Origin: Pseudomonas chlororaphis subsp. aurantiaca
GTDB taxonomy: Bacteria; Pseudomonadota; Gammaproteobacteria; Pseudomonadales; Pseudomonadaceae
Assembly: GCF_013466605.1 (NCBI RefSeq)
Contig: NZ_CP059162.1
Coordinates: 5,580,001-5,644,000 of the forward strand
DNA length: 64,000 nt
Reading direction: 5' to 3'
Position numbers and translations under genes: made by a program. Under the pieces are notes generated by a model. That model searched no databases. It had not been told where the DNA came from and saw only the letters and a list, made by a program, of their open reading frames with translations. Of this stretch, positions 8,078-16,608 are shown in pieces. Positions within the stretch are counted from its first letter, which is position 1; the number at the start of each line of letters is the position of its first letter.

Positions 8078-8947
8078 TCACTCGTCGCAGAACAACGCCG
8101 CGATCTGCGCCCGACTCGACGCCTGGAGTTTGGAGAAAATGTTCTGCAGGTGGGTTTTTACGGTCTTGTCGCTGATGCCGAGGATCTGGCCAATCTCCCA
8201 GTTGGTCTTGCCTCGGGCCACCCAGCGCGAAATCTCCGCTTCGCGACTGGACAGGATGGACAACAGTTGATGGTTCGGCCCCGGGTTGTGGCGCAACAGC
8301 TTGCTGCCCAGCGCCCGGTTCAGGGCGATGTGCAGGTACGGGGCGAAGACCATCATGCGCATTTTGCTTTCATGGGCCACGGTGGTCGAGATGTTATGAA
8401 AGAAGTAGCCGGTGAAGGTGTTGCGGTGCAATCCGGGCAGCAGGGTCCAGCCCAGATTGCGTATGCCGTGTTCGCGAAAAATCTTCGCCCACACCTGGTC
8501 CTGCGAGTTGCCCAGGCGCTCCAGGGTGGTGAACTTGGGGCGCCCGCAATGCTCGATGGGGTCGATGCCCAGCGGCGGAATCATGCCGTCGCGACCGACG
8601 ATGGCCTTGATCAGGTCATCGGAGACGCTGTCCGGATGAATCAGGTGCGAAAAGAACACCCGGTGCGCGCGGACCCGTCCGCTGGCGAACACGAAGTTCT
8701 CGCACGGCAGGATCTGCGGCAGCGCCAGCTGGGTCTGCTGCGTCAGCTCGGCGATGCTGCGCGCCGAGGTGATGGAGTTGAGCACGCTGGTCAGCTGCAA
8801 CCGTTGCTGGCTGTCGGTGGGCGGCAACGACAGCACCGACCGCGGGCGGCTGGCCAGTTCCAGCCGCGGTTCGCAGAAGGCCGGCTGGGCGAACAGCAAC
8901 GCCGCGGGTTTGGGCGCATGCACCGGGCCGATCGATAGACTGGTCAT
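8078..8947 (-). CDS. LuxR-family transcriptional regulator of the cluster
   Basis: 289 aa. The C-terminal 65 residues are a LuxR/GerE helix-turn-helix with LSSREAEISRWVARGKT and the recognition helix ISDKTVKTHLQNIF. The N-terminal about 200 residues look like the EpsA-type sensory domain; I do not see the canonical AHL-binding arrangement of Trp, Tyr and Asp-Pro. Its ATG overlaps the stop of the FAAL gene by 4 bp (ATGA), so the two are co-expressed. A control role over this cluster is supported by that coupling and by the paired inverted repeats upstream of the cluster promoters. Ligand unknown; no luxI homologue is in the window. Confidence 0.85.
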   Translation of the reverse strand: MTSLSIGPVHAPKPAALLFAQPAFCEPRLELASRPRSVLSLPPTDSQQRLQLTSVLNSITSARSIAELTQQTQLALPQILPCENFVFASGRVRAHRVFFSHLIHPDSVSDDLIKAIVGRDGMIPPLGIDPIEHCGRPKFTTLERLGNSQDQVWAKIFREHGIRNLGWTLLPGLHRNTFTGYFFHNISTTVAHESKMRMMVFAPYLHIALNRALGSKLLRHNPGPNHQLLSILSSREAEISRWVARGKTNWEIGQILGISDKTVKTHLQNIFSKLQASSRAQIAALFCDE

Positions 8948-10785
8948 GCTTCCACGACCTGGCTGTCGGCGGTGATGTCACGCAATACCCGGCCGTTGCT
9001 CTCCACCGCGACCACCGACTTGTCCAGCGGGTGGGCTGCGGCCGGCGCCGGGCCATCGAGTGCCGCCAGCCAGGGAGCGAACTGCTTGCGGCACTCCTGG
9101 CGCTTGATCTTGCCGCTGGAGGTACGCGGTAACGACCCGCCGAACACCAGCAACAGCACCGGTCGCGCCAATTGGTGCTGTTGCCACAGCCGCGCCTTCA
9201 AGTCGCTGAACAGCTGCGGCAGGTCGAGGCTGCGCAAGGCCCGCCGCTCCATTTCCTGGGCGATCACCACCTGCTCGCTGTCGCCGGTCTCGATGCTGAA
9301 GGCCGCAGTGCCGTCCGGACGAAAGCTGTCATGGGTACGCAGCACGGTGTTCTCGATATCGCCGGGGTGATGGTTGACGCCATTGACGATGATCAAGTCC
9401 TTGAGGCGCCCGGTGACGAACAGCTCGCCGTCGAGCAGGAACCCCAGGTCACCGGTGCGGAAGTAGCGCGACCAGCCGAGCGCCGGCGGGGCCGGGCGAA
9501 AGGCCGCGGCGGTGCTCTCCGGACGCTGCCAGTAACCGCTGGCGACGCTGTCGCCGAGGATGCAGATCTCGCCGACCCGCCCGTCCTCCAGCGGCTGTTC
9601 GGTGTGCGGATCGCAGATGAACGGGCCCTGCCCGGGAATGCCGCGACCGCTGCTGACCAGGGTGCGCAGGCGCAACCCGGCGTCGCTGCCCTGGCCGTCG
9701 TGCAGGCGCGCCACGTTGTCCTCCAGCAAGCCGGCATGGAACTGGCGGATCACTGGCTCGCGCTTGCTGCCGCCGGCGCTGACCATCAGCGTGCCTTCGG
9801 CCAGTCCGTAGCAGGGAAAGGCCGAGGTGCTGGCAAAACCGGCGCGGGCGAAACGCTCATGGAAGGCGGCAATGGTCTGCGCCCGCACATGCTCGGCGCC
9901 GTTGAAGGCCACCTCCCAGCTGCTCAGGTCGAGGCCGGCCAGCTCTTCGTCCTTGATCTTGCGCAGGCACAATTCATAGGCGAAGTTCGGCCCGCCGCTG
10001 ACGGTGCCGCGGTAGGTGCTGATGGCCTGCAACCAGCGCAGCGGCCGTTGCAGGAAGTGGATCGGCGCCAGCAGGGTCGAGCCGAAACCGACGAACAAGG
10101 ATTGCAGGATGCCGCCGATCAGCCCCATGTCGTGATACGGCGGCAGCCAGCTGACCAGGTGGCTGTCCTTGTGGGTCAGAAAGCCGCGGCTGATGCTGCG
10201 CGAATTGTGAATCAGGTTGCCGTGGGTCACCGCCACTCCTTTGGGAATCCCGGTGGAGCCCGAGGTGTATTGCAAAAAGGCGATATCGTCGCGGGTCACC
10301 GGGACGCGCCGCCATTCGCCGGCCAGGGCCAGGTCGAGGCTCGCCATGTCCAGCACCCGCGGACTTTCGGCCTGCCCCAGCCGGGCCTGGATGGTCGGGA
10401 CATCCTCGCCACTGGCCAGCGCCGCCGTCGGCTGGCAGTCGTCGATGATGCCGTCCAGCCGGTCCAGGGTCTTGGTGGCCCCCGGCGGATAGGCCGGCAC
10501 CGCCACCAGCCCGGCATACAGGCAGCCCATGAAGGCGATCACATAGTCCAGGCCCGGCTTGAGCAGGATCAGCACCCTGTCCCCCGCCCGGCAATGCCCC
10601 TGCAACCGGGCCGCCGCCGCTCTCGCCGCGCGGTCCAGTTCAGAGAAGGTGATCAGGGTTTCTTCGTCTCGCCCGTTGTGCAGAAAACGATAGGCCAATC
10701 GGTCCGGGATCGTATGGGCGTGAAGCTGCAGACATTCCGAAAAATTCGCATACGGAACGTCGCTATCGTGGTCGTTCGTAGTCAT
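8944..10785 (-). CDS. Fatty acyl-AMP ligase (FAAL)
   Basis: 613 aa, ANL adenylating family. ATP-binding YTSGSTGIPKG (173-183), WLPPYHDMGLIGG typical of FAALs rather than acyl-CoA ligases, GRLKDLIIVNG in the hinge, and the C-terminal catalytic lysine in SSGKIKR. It activates a free fatty acid as acyl-AMP and passes it to the phosphopantetheine of the cluster ACP, committing the chain to the pathway. Start ATG 10785 has only a weak ribosome site. It is the first gene of a minus-strand unit with luxR, divergent from the amidase gene, and a LuxR-box-like repeat sits 112 bp upstream of its start. Confidence 0.9.
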   Translation of the reverse strand: MTTNDHDSDVPYANFSECLQLHAHTIPDRLAYRFLHNGRDEETLITFSELDRAARAAAARLQGHCRAGDRVLILLKPGLDYVIAFMGCLYAGLVAVPAYPPGATKTLDRLDGIIDDCQPTAALASGEDVPTIQARLGQAESPRVLDMASLDLALAGEWRRVPVTRDDIAFLQYTSGSTGIPKGVAVTHGNLIHNSRSISRGFLTHKDSHLVSWLPPYHDMGLIGGILQSLFVGFGSTLLAPIHFLQRPLRWLQAISTYRGTVSGGPNFAYELCLRKIKDEELAGLDLSSWEVAFNGAEHVRAQTIAAFHERFARAGFASTSAFPCYGLAEGTLMVSAGGSKREPVIRQFHAGLLEDNVARLHDGQGSDAGLRLRTLVSSGRGIPGQGPFICDPHTEQPLEDGRVGEICILGDSVASGYWQRPESTAAAFRPAPPALGWSRYFRTGDLGFLLDGELFVTGRLKDLIIVNGVNHHPGDIENTVLRTHDSFRPDGTAAFSIETGDSEQVVIAQEMERRALRSLDLPQLFSDLKARLWQQHQLARPVLLLVFGGSLPRTSSGKIKRQECRKQFAPWLAALDGPAPAAAHPLDKSVVAVESNGRVLRDITADSQVVEA

Positions 10786-10896
10786 TATTTTGTGTCCAGG
10801 CAGCCGTACTTAGCCATCTCCCGCAAGGCCCGAAATCTGCGGCCTTGCGCATCCATTACGCTTGATCATCCTCTGGGAGCGCGCAGTCGAAGTTAA

Positions 10897-10912
10897 TACT
10901 CCGAACGGCGTA
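10897..10912. promoter_or_regulatory. Second LuxR-box-like inverted repeat, FAAL/amidase divergent region
   Basis: TACTCC-GAAC-GGCGTA, matching the 7472-7487 site at 14 of 16 positions, with one mismatch in the arms. It lies in the 349-bp region between the FAAL start (10785) and the amidase start (11135), so one site could serve both directions. No other gene is seen in this region. Function is inferred from the shared motif and position. Confidence 0.5.
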
Positions 10913-11134
10913 TACCCGCAATTTCCGCCCCCGGCGCATATTCGCCTCACAGCTCGATGCATGCATGGCTTTTTGCCATATACCCTTGCAGTCATCAGCC
11001 CTTTTCAAAGATGTGAAGCCGACTATCCGGGCCTGCGCAAGCTGGGCTTGTGTAACTGGCCATGTCATGAAATCCACGCCGGAACGGGAGCGTTCCGGTA
11101 TCGCCACCAGCGTGCGCAGCACCGGGAGAACAGG

Positions 11135-12604
11135 ATGTCTTTTAGCGAATACGCCACCTTCGATGCGGTCGGCCTGGCCAATCTGGTCAGAACCAGGCAG
11201 GTACGCCCCTCCGAACTGCTGGAGGAAGCCATACGCCGCATCGAAGCCTTCAACCCAGCGGTCAATGCCGTGGTCTACAAAGCCTACGACAAGGCCCGGG
11301 CACAGGCCGCCGAACAGGACAAGGCGCCAGCGACGGGCGCGCTGCACGGCGTGCCGTTCCTGCTCAAGGACATCCTCGGCGACTGCCAGGACCTGCCTTC
11401 GACCCTGGCCTCGCGCATGCTGCAAGCACGGGTCATGCCCCAGGACTGCGAGCTGGTGAAACGTTTTCGCCAGGCCGGACTGGTGTTCGTCGGCAAGACC
11501 AACGCCCCGGAGTTCGGCATTCTGCCCACCACCGAAGGCGCCTTCCATGGCCCGGCGCGCAACCCGTGGAACCTGGACTATTCCACCGGCGGCTCCAGTG
11601 GTGGCGCGGCCGCCGCGGTGGCCACCGGCATGGTTCCGGCGGCCCATGGCAATGATGGCGGCGGCTCGATCCGTATTCCTGCGTCCTGCTGCGGCCTGGT
11701 CGGCCTCAAGCCGACCCGGGCGCGCAATTCCCTGGCCCCGGACTTCGGCGAGCTGCTCAGCGGCCTGCTGGACGAACATGTGCTGACCCGCAGCGTGCGC
11801 GACAGCGCCGCCCTGCTCGATGCCACCCATGGCGTGGTGCCGGGCGACCCGTACCGCGCGCCGCCCATGCAGGGGCGTTTTCTCGACCAGCTCGGCCGCG
11901 AACCGGGGCGCCTGCGCATCGCCTTTTCCAGCACCGACCCGGCCGGGCGGCCGCTGCACCCCGACTGCATCGCAGCGGTGGAAAGCACCGCGCGCCTGCT
12001 CGAATCCCTCGGCCACCATGTGGAAGAAGCCGCGCCGCAGCTGGACCTGCAAAGCTTCGCCGAAGCCTTCAGCGCCCTGTGGTTCTCCGGAATCGCCTTC
12101 GCCGTGGAACTGATGAGCCTGCAACTGGGACGCGGCCCGCTGCCCGGCGAGCTGGAAAACCTGACCCAGGCCGTGCATCAACGCGGCCTCGGGGTGAGCG
12201 CGGTGGAGTACCAGATGTCCGAGCTGGTGTTGCAGCAGGTGGGCCGGGAAATGGCGCGTTTCCATCAGACTTACGATTGCTGGCTGACCCCGACCCTGGC
12301 CCGGCCGCCGCTGCGCAACGGGGTGGTGGATATCCATTCCAGCGACCTGGAAAACACCTATGGCCCGCTGATCGACTACAGCCCGTTCACCGCCATTCAC
12401 AACGCCTCGGGGCAACCGGCGATCTCCCTGCCGCTGCACTGGAACGCCGAGGGCCTGCCGATCGGCCTGATGCTCAGCGCCGCCTTTGGCGAGGAAGGCC
12501 TGTTGTTCCGCCTGGCCGGCCAGCTGGAACAGGCACGGCCATGGAAGGATCGGCGGCCGCAGCTGTTCATGCAGCACAGCCCCGACGAAGCGGTTATCGG
12601 CTAA
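11135..12604 (+). CDS. Amidase-signature family hydrolase
   Basis: 489 aa. The Ser-cisSer-Lys triad of the amidase signature family is intact: K78 in GVPFLLKD, cis-Ser S154 in GGSSGG (152-157), and nucleophile S178 in [10 protein letters not shown]. Start at ATG 11135 is chosen because GGGAGAACAGG precedes it and the family N-terminus begins there; the open frame upstream is just stop-free. It shares 14-bp spacing with the desaturase gene downstream. In this setting it could hydrolyse or form an amide on the fatty amine or process a precursor. The specific substrate cannot be deduced; it may also be unrelated to the product. Confidence 0.85.
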   Translation: MSFSEYATFDAVGLANLVRTRQVRPSELLEEAIRRIEAFNPAVNAVVYKAYDKARAQAAEQDKAPATGALHGVPFLLKDILGDCQDLPSTLASRMLQARVMPQDCELVKRFRQAGLVFVGKTNAPEFGILPTTEGAFHGPARNPWNLDYSTGGSSGGAAAAVATGMVPAAHGNDGGGSIRIPASCCGLVGLKPTRARNSLAPDFGELLSGLLDEHVLTRSVRDSAALLDATHGVVPGDPYRAPPMQGRFLDQLGREPGRLRIAFSSTDPAGRPLHPDCIAAVESTARLLESLGHHVEEAAPQLDLQSFAEAFSALWFSGIAFAVELMSLQLGRGPLPGELENLTQAVHQRGLGVSAVEYQMSELVLQQVGREMARFHQTYDCWLTPTLARPPLRNGVVDIHSSDLENTYGPLIDYSPFTAIHNASGQPAISLPLHWNAEGLPIGLMLSAAFGEEGLLFRLAGQLEQARPWKDRRPQLFMQHSPDEAVIG

Positions 12605-12618
12605 GGAGAACAGCACAC

Positions 12619-13761
12619 ATGCGCACGCTGGACACCTCGACCGCCCCGCCTTGTTGCCCCGCTGGTTCAGGCCAGGAGCAGCGCCTGCCGGGGGCCATTC
12701 CCTGGCCCACCGATGGCATGAACCGCGAGCAACTGGCGCGTTATGGCAAGGAGCTGATTCGCCAGACCCTGCCCTTCACCGTGGAAAACCGCCGCCTGAG
12801 CTGGTGGCATTTCTACTCGACGCTGCTGGTGATCGGGCTGTTCGGCGCGGCCGTGGCCATGCCGTTGTGGTGGCCGCTGCGCCTGGCGTGCAGCGTGCTG
12901 CTGGGCTTGTCCCTGGTGCGCATGTTCGTGCTGTACCACGACTATATGCACGGCGCGATCCTCAAGGACTCGCGTTTTGCCGAGGTGTTTTTCAAGACCT
13001 TCGGCTTGCTGCTGATGGCCCCGCCGATGCTGTGGAAGCAGTCCCACGATTACCACCACGGCCACAGCTGCCAGTACGTGGGCGCGGAAAAGAACCGCCT
13101 GCCGCTGCTGTCCACCCACACTGACCTGGGCACCTTTCCCCTGCTGTCCACCGAGGAATATGCGCGCGCCGGGCGCCTCAAGCGCTTGCGTTATCGCGTC
13201 GCCCGGCACCCGCTGATGATCCTGCTGGCGTCATTCAGCATCTTCATTTTCAGCATCTGCCTGGTGTCGCTGATCACCCAGCCGCGGCATCGGCTCTGGT
13301 CGCTGCTGGCCCTGGCGCTGAACCTGGCGAGCGCCATCGCCCTGGCGCTGCTGGCGCCGGACATCCTGCTGTACGGGGTGCTGGTCCCCAGCCTGTCCGG
13401 CTCGGCGCTGGGCGCCTATATGTTCTACTGCCAGCACAACTTCCCCGGCGTGCGTTACCCCGAGCGCGCCGACTGGGACTACGCGGCCACCGCGGTGTTC
13501 TCCTCCAGCTACATGCGCACCGGCCCGCTGATGGCCTGGTTCACCGCCAATATCGGCTACCACCATGTGCATCACGCCAACTCGAGCATCCCCTTCTACC
13601 GCTTGCCGCAAGCCATGGCGGCGATCCCGGCGTTGCAATCACCCATTACCACCTCGCTGCACCCGCGGGATATCTACCGCTGCCTGCGGCTCAAGCTGTG
13701 GGACCCGGCGCACCAGCGCATGATCTCCTTCGCCGAGTTTCACCAGCAGGCGCAACGCTGA
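12619..13761 (+). CDS. Fatty acid desaturase (third desaturase of the cluster)
   Basis: 380 aa. Three histidine boxes of the membrane desaturase family: HDYMH (107-111), HDYHHGH (143-149) and HHVHH (315-319). Hydrophobic spans lie near 70-105, 195-225 and 235-260. Start ATG 12619 follows AAGGAGAAC, 14 bp after the amidase stop, so both form one plus-strand unit, divergent from the FAAL gene. Box spacing resembles acyl-lipid or acyl-ACP desaturases. Together with the two minus-strand desaturases it gives the cluster three independent oxidations, as in polyyne pathways. Regiochemistry unknown. Confidence 0.87.
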   Translation: MRTLDTSTAPPCCPAGSGQEQRLPGAIPWPTDGMNREQLARYGKELIRQTLPFTVENRRLSWWHFYSTLLVIGLFGAAVAMPLWWPLRLACSVLLGLSLVRMFVLYHDYMHGAILKDSRFAEVFFKTFGLLLMAPPMLWKQSHDYHHGHSCQYVGAEKNRLPLLSTHTDLGTFPLLSTEEYARAGRLKRLRYRVARHPLMILLASFSIFIFSICLVSLITQPRHRLWSLLALALNLASAIALALLAPDILLYGVLVPSLSGSALGAYMFYCQHNFPGVRYPERADWDYAATAVFSSSYMRTGPLMAWFTANIGYHHVHHANSSIPFYRLPQAMAAIPALQSPITTSLHPRDIYRCLRLKLWDPAHQRMISFAEFHQQAQR

Positions 13762-13889
13762 AGGAAATGAGCTGCGAGGCCCCGTCGGGCGTTGCCCGGC
13801 GAGCGCTCGCCAAGGATGATCGGCGCCGGAATTTTCCCGTCGATCGTGGGTCAGTAGAGCCACGCCTTTTCGCACCGGTCCGTTGGTCC

Positions 13890-13918
13890 GTGACAATGGG
13901 GCCTCGGTCCCATAAATT
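13890..13918 (+). promoter_or_regulatory. Candidate sigma-70 promoter of the 13986 gene
   Basis: GTGACA at 13890-13895, 17-bp spacer, TAAATT at 13913-13918, about 68 bp ahead of the next start codon. Found by eye and not tested. Confidence 0.4.
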
Positions 13919-13985
13919 AGGCGCCCTGAAAAGGCCCGGTGCTTTTCTAGCCTCATTTCCAGTTAAACGAAGTAGTGAAATATCA

Positions 13986-14690
13986 ATGTCCGATTCCAAT
14001 ACAGAAGAATCCGTAAACGCCTTGTCGTCCAAAGCGGAATACGAAAACGCCATCAATCTTTCACAGCACGTATCCCAGGCCAAGACCATCAGCGAGATGG
14101 TCCTCGATGCTTTCCAGTCCACCAAGGAAAGCGACCAGATCCGCGAATTGCGCGCCGAGATCCGCCAGGCTCACGACCGCTTCGACGACGACCGCGCCTA
14201 TGAACTCATGGGCCAGCTCAAGCAGCTCAAGGACGCCGAGGCCGCCGACAGCGCCGCCCTGGAAGACCTGAGCAGCAAGTTCCCGATCAGCCGCATCCTG
14301 TCCAGCTACAAGGACGACCCGAGCTTCCAGGAACTGGTCTACGGCCTGGCGCTGAAAGTGCTGAACCAGACCCACCAGGCCATCAGCAACCCCAGCGGCG
14401 GCAAGGGCAAGGCCTCGCGGGCCAAGAAGGAAATGGAAGTGTTCGCCATCAGCAAGGACGGCATCAGCGTCACCCTGCCGATCCGCCCGCGCTCCAAGGC
14501 CAACGTCGACCGTGAAGCCTTCGAGTTCCTCGGTTTCGCCTTTGTCGGCGAAGGTGACGAAGCGGAACTGGAAAGCGAAGTGTTCCTCGACAAGGACGGC
14601 AACGAACAGCCGGCCACCCGCAAGAACATCGTCACCGCGATCCAGCAGCAGACCGCGTTCGAAGGCTACAGCGCTCTACAACAGCAATAA
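13986..14690 (+). CDS. Hypothetical protein with coiled-coil N-terminal half
   Basis: 234 aa, no signal peptide or membrane segment. Residues about 45-95 are charged and helical (EIRQAHDRFDDDRAYELMGQ and following), suggesting a coiled coil. A basic Gly/Lys/Arg linker (GGKGKASRAKKE, about 150) separates it from a C-terminal domain rich in acidic residues. The start ATG 13986 gives the natural N-terminus MSDSNTEES. I do not recognise the family. It stands alone, flanked by the desaturase and the SHMT-like gene, and its codon use is normal for the genome, so it may be a resident gene marking a cluster boundary. Confidence 0.75.
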   Translation: MSDSNTEESVNALSSKAEYENAINLSQHVSQAKTISEMVLDAFQSTKESDQIRELRAEIRQAHDRFDDDRAYELMGQLKQLKDAEAADSAALEDLSSKFPISRILSSYKDDPSFQELVYGLALKVLNQTHQAISNPSGGKGKASRAKKEMEVFAISKDGISVTLPIRPRSKANVDREAFEFLGFAFVGEGDEAELESEVFLDKDGNEQPATRKNIVTAIQQQTAFEGYSALQQQ

Positions 14691-14756
14691 CCCGTACCAG
14701 CGAGCTGGCTCGTGCAGGTGGCGCGCCCCTCAGCGGCTGGCTCCTGTGAATGAAAG

Positions 14757-14782
14757 ACCGGGGCCCCCTCAGTTGCCCCGGT
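14757..14782 (-). terminator. Hairpin at the 3' end of the SHMT-like gene
   Basis: ACCGGGGC (14757-14764) pairs with GCCCCGGT (14775-14782) around ten bases, overlapping the stop codon of the minus-strand gene. Only a weak T-stretch follows, so terminator function is uncertain. Confidence 0.4.
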
Positions 14783-16124
14783 AATCGGCGATGGGGTACA
14801 TCGCGCACAACGCCTCGGTCTGGAGACGGAACTGCTCCTGCAACTCAGGCTCCAGGCTGTACTTCTGCTCGCTGAGGGGCGTGACCTTGTCCAGTATCCG
14901 GCACACCAGATCGACCACTTCACGGCACCCCTGAGGATCGATGTAGCGTTGGGCGATGGAACCGGTGCCGATACACAAGCCATTGGCGACGAATGAGGAT
15001 CGGGTTTCCCCCAGTGCGCGGTTTTTACTCACGATGATGCCGCATCGCTCCAGTGCCGAGGCGGCAATCGAACCGCTGATGCCCCCATGCAGCCTGAGCA
15101 GAACCGTGTGGTTCTCCGTCCCCCCGCCCACGACCTCGTAGCCCTGCGCCATGAATGCGCTGGCCATTGCATCGGCCGTGCTGCGAATCCGCCCCATGTA
15201 GGCATCGAACTCGGGGGACATCGCATAACCCAGCGCAGCGGCCTTGGCCGCGATCATGTTGACCGCCGGCGCGCCTTGCATCCTGGGGAATACCGCTTGC
15301 TCAAGGACACGACTGAAGCTCGCCCTCAGGCCGGGAACCTTGGTGTCGGCGTCCCGGCCGGAAAGGATGAGGCCACCACGAGGCCCCGCGAGTTGCTTGT
15401 GGGTACAAGCGGTGGTGACATGTGCCACGTCGATCGGGCTCGGATGCCGCCCCGTTGCGACCAGCCCGGCGATATAGGAGATATCCGCCAGCAGGATGGC
15501 CCCGGCCTCATCGGCAATAGCGCGAAAGCGTTGGAAGTCCACGACCCGGGAATAGGCAGTCGCACCGCAGATGATGATCCGCGGACGATGGGCGAGCGCC
15601 AGTTGGCGTACCTCTGCGTAATCGATCACGCCCTGCGAGGTGGTGCCGTAGCGGATCGCCTTGTAGTGGGCGCCCGTGAATGCGACAGGGCTGCCGTGGG
15701 TCAGGTGCCCGCCATGATCGAGGGCCATTCCGAGAATGGTGTCCCCCGGCTCGAGCAGGGCGGCCAGCACTTGGTAGTTGGCGTTCGAGGCGGAGTGTGA
15801 CTGGACGCTGGCATATTGCGCCCCGAACAGCTCCCGCGCCCGGCGAATCGCCAGGGATTCGACCAGGTCGACGTTCTCGCAGCCAACATGATGACGCTTG
15901 CCTGGAGTGCCCTCGGCTGTGACGTTGACCAGTGCCGAGGCAGACGCTGCCAGGATGCGAGGGTTGGCCGCGCAGGAGGATGAAACCAGGGACAGTGTGC
16001 GGTGTTGACGCGTGACTTCAGCGTCCAGGATCCCGGCCAGTTCGGCGTCTTCTGCGCGCAGATCCGCCAAACCACGTCGTAACAGGTCGGCCTGGTCCCT
16101 CAGTGGTTCTGTATAAGCTGCCAT
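14769..16124 (-). CDS. Divergent serine hydroxymethyltransferase-like PLP enzyme
   Basis: 451 aa from ATG 16124, chosen over an ATG 24 bp upstream because GGAAGGAAC sits ahead of it. It aligns throughout with GlyA and keeps the PLP lysine (K243 in THKQLAGPRGG), SHSASNAN and the AEG glutamate. Several active-site positions differ: GlyA ASENYTS reads SSSCAAN, KRYYGG reads KRHHVG, DMAHVAG reads DISYIAG, and the carboxylate-binding Arg of GIRVGT is Cys (GLCIGT, C384). A normal serine/glycine role is therefore unlikely. A PLP aldolase or transaldolase-like reaction on another substrate is possible. It diverges from the XRE regulator gene. Function unknown. Confidence 0.82.
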   Translation of the reverse strand: MAAYTEPLRDQADLLRRGLADLRAEDAELAGILDAEVTRQHRTLSLVSSSCAANPRILAASASALVNVTAEGTPGKRHHVGCENVDLVESLAIRRARELFGAQYASVQSHSASNANYQVLAALLEPGDTILGMALDHGGHLTHGSPVAFTGAHYKAIRYGTTSQGVIDYAEVRQLALAHRPRIIICGATAYSRVVDFQRFRAIADEAGAILLADISYIAGLVATGRHPSPIDVAHVTTACTHKQLAGPRGGLILSGRDADTKVPGLRASFSRVLEQAVFPRMQGAPAVNMIAAKAAALGYAMSPEFDAYMGRIRSTADAMASAFMAQGYEVVGGGTENHTVLLRLHGGISGSIAASALERCGIIVSKNRALGETRSSFVANGLCIGTGSIAQRYIDPQGCREVVDLVCRILDKVTPLSEQKYSLEPELQEQFRLQTEALCAMYPIADYRGN

Positions 16125-16153
16125 CGTTCGGTGTTCCTTCCTTGTCATTTGCG

Positions 16154-16197
16154 TGCCACGAACGACAGCACGCTTCCTGGTTTAACGTTCGTGGGCA
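16154..16197. promoter_or_regulatory. Inverted repeat in the SHMT-like gene leader
   Basis: TGCCACGAACG (16154-16164) and CGTTCGTGGGCA (16186-16197) are inverted copies apart from one extra G, with 21 bases between. The element is 30-73 bp upstream of the SHMT-like start, just downstream of an AT-rich stretch able to act as its promoter (16200-16235). It could be an operator for the divergent XRE regulator or a leader hairpin. The remaining 16236-16608 holds no supported gene. Confidence 0.4.
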
Positions 16198-16608
16198 GCT
16201 AATTAATCAAAAAATTAAACACTTTCCAAATTAAATGCTTCTTTTCCGAGGAGCGGGAAGGGACACCAGGTTTGCGTTGCTGCTGAATGTTCGCCAATCA
16301 AGGCTATGGCACCGAGCATTTCGGGGCTTTATTGTCATGATGGGGACATGCAACACTTGCCCCCGGTCCGAACCCTCCCAAGGATTCCGGGCGCGCCCTA
16401 CTACCGACAGCGAAATATTCCAGGATGGATGCAGGCTGGCTAAAGGAGCACTAGCGAGTTGGTACAGACCACGAAAGAAGCCGACAAGCTCTTGCCGCAT
16501 CAATCCGACTGTTCTCACCCCTGGCGTCGAGCAGTTGAATGTCATGCAAGCCACGCACGCTATGAAAGCCCCTAAGCGTGGCGACTATAAGGAAATGGTG
16601 AGCATTTG

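Noticed and set aside
1..13761. Standard polyyne (protegencin or caryoynencin type) cluster
   Set aside because: FAAL, ACP and desaturases fit, but no thioesterase or rubredoxin/P450 is seen, and the aminotransferase-reductase fusion points to a different release step. The part beyond base 1 is unseen.
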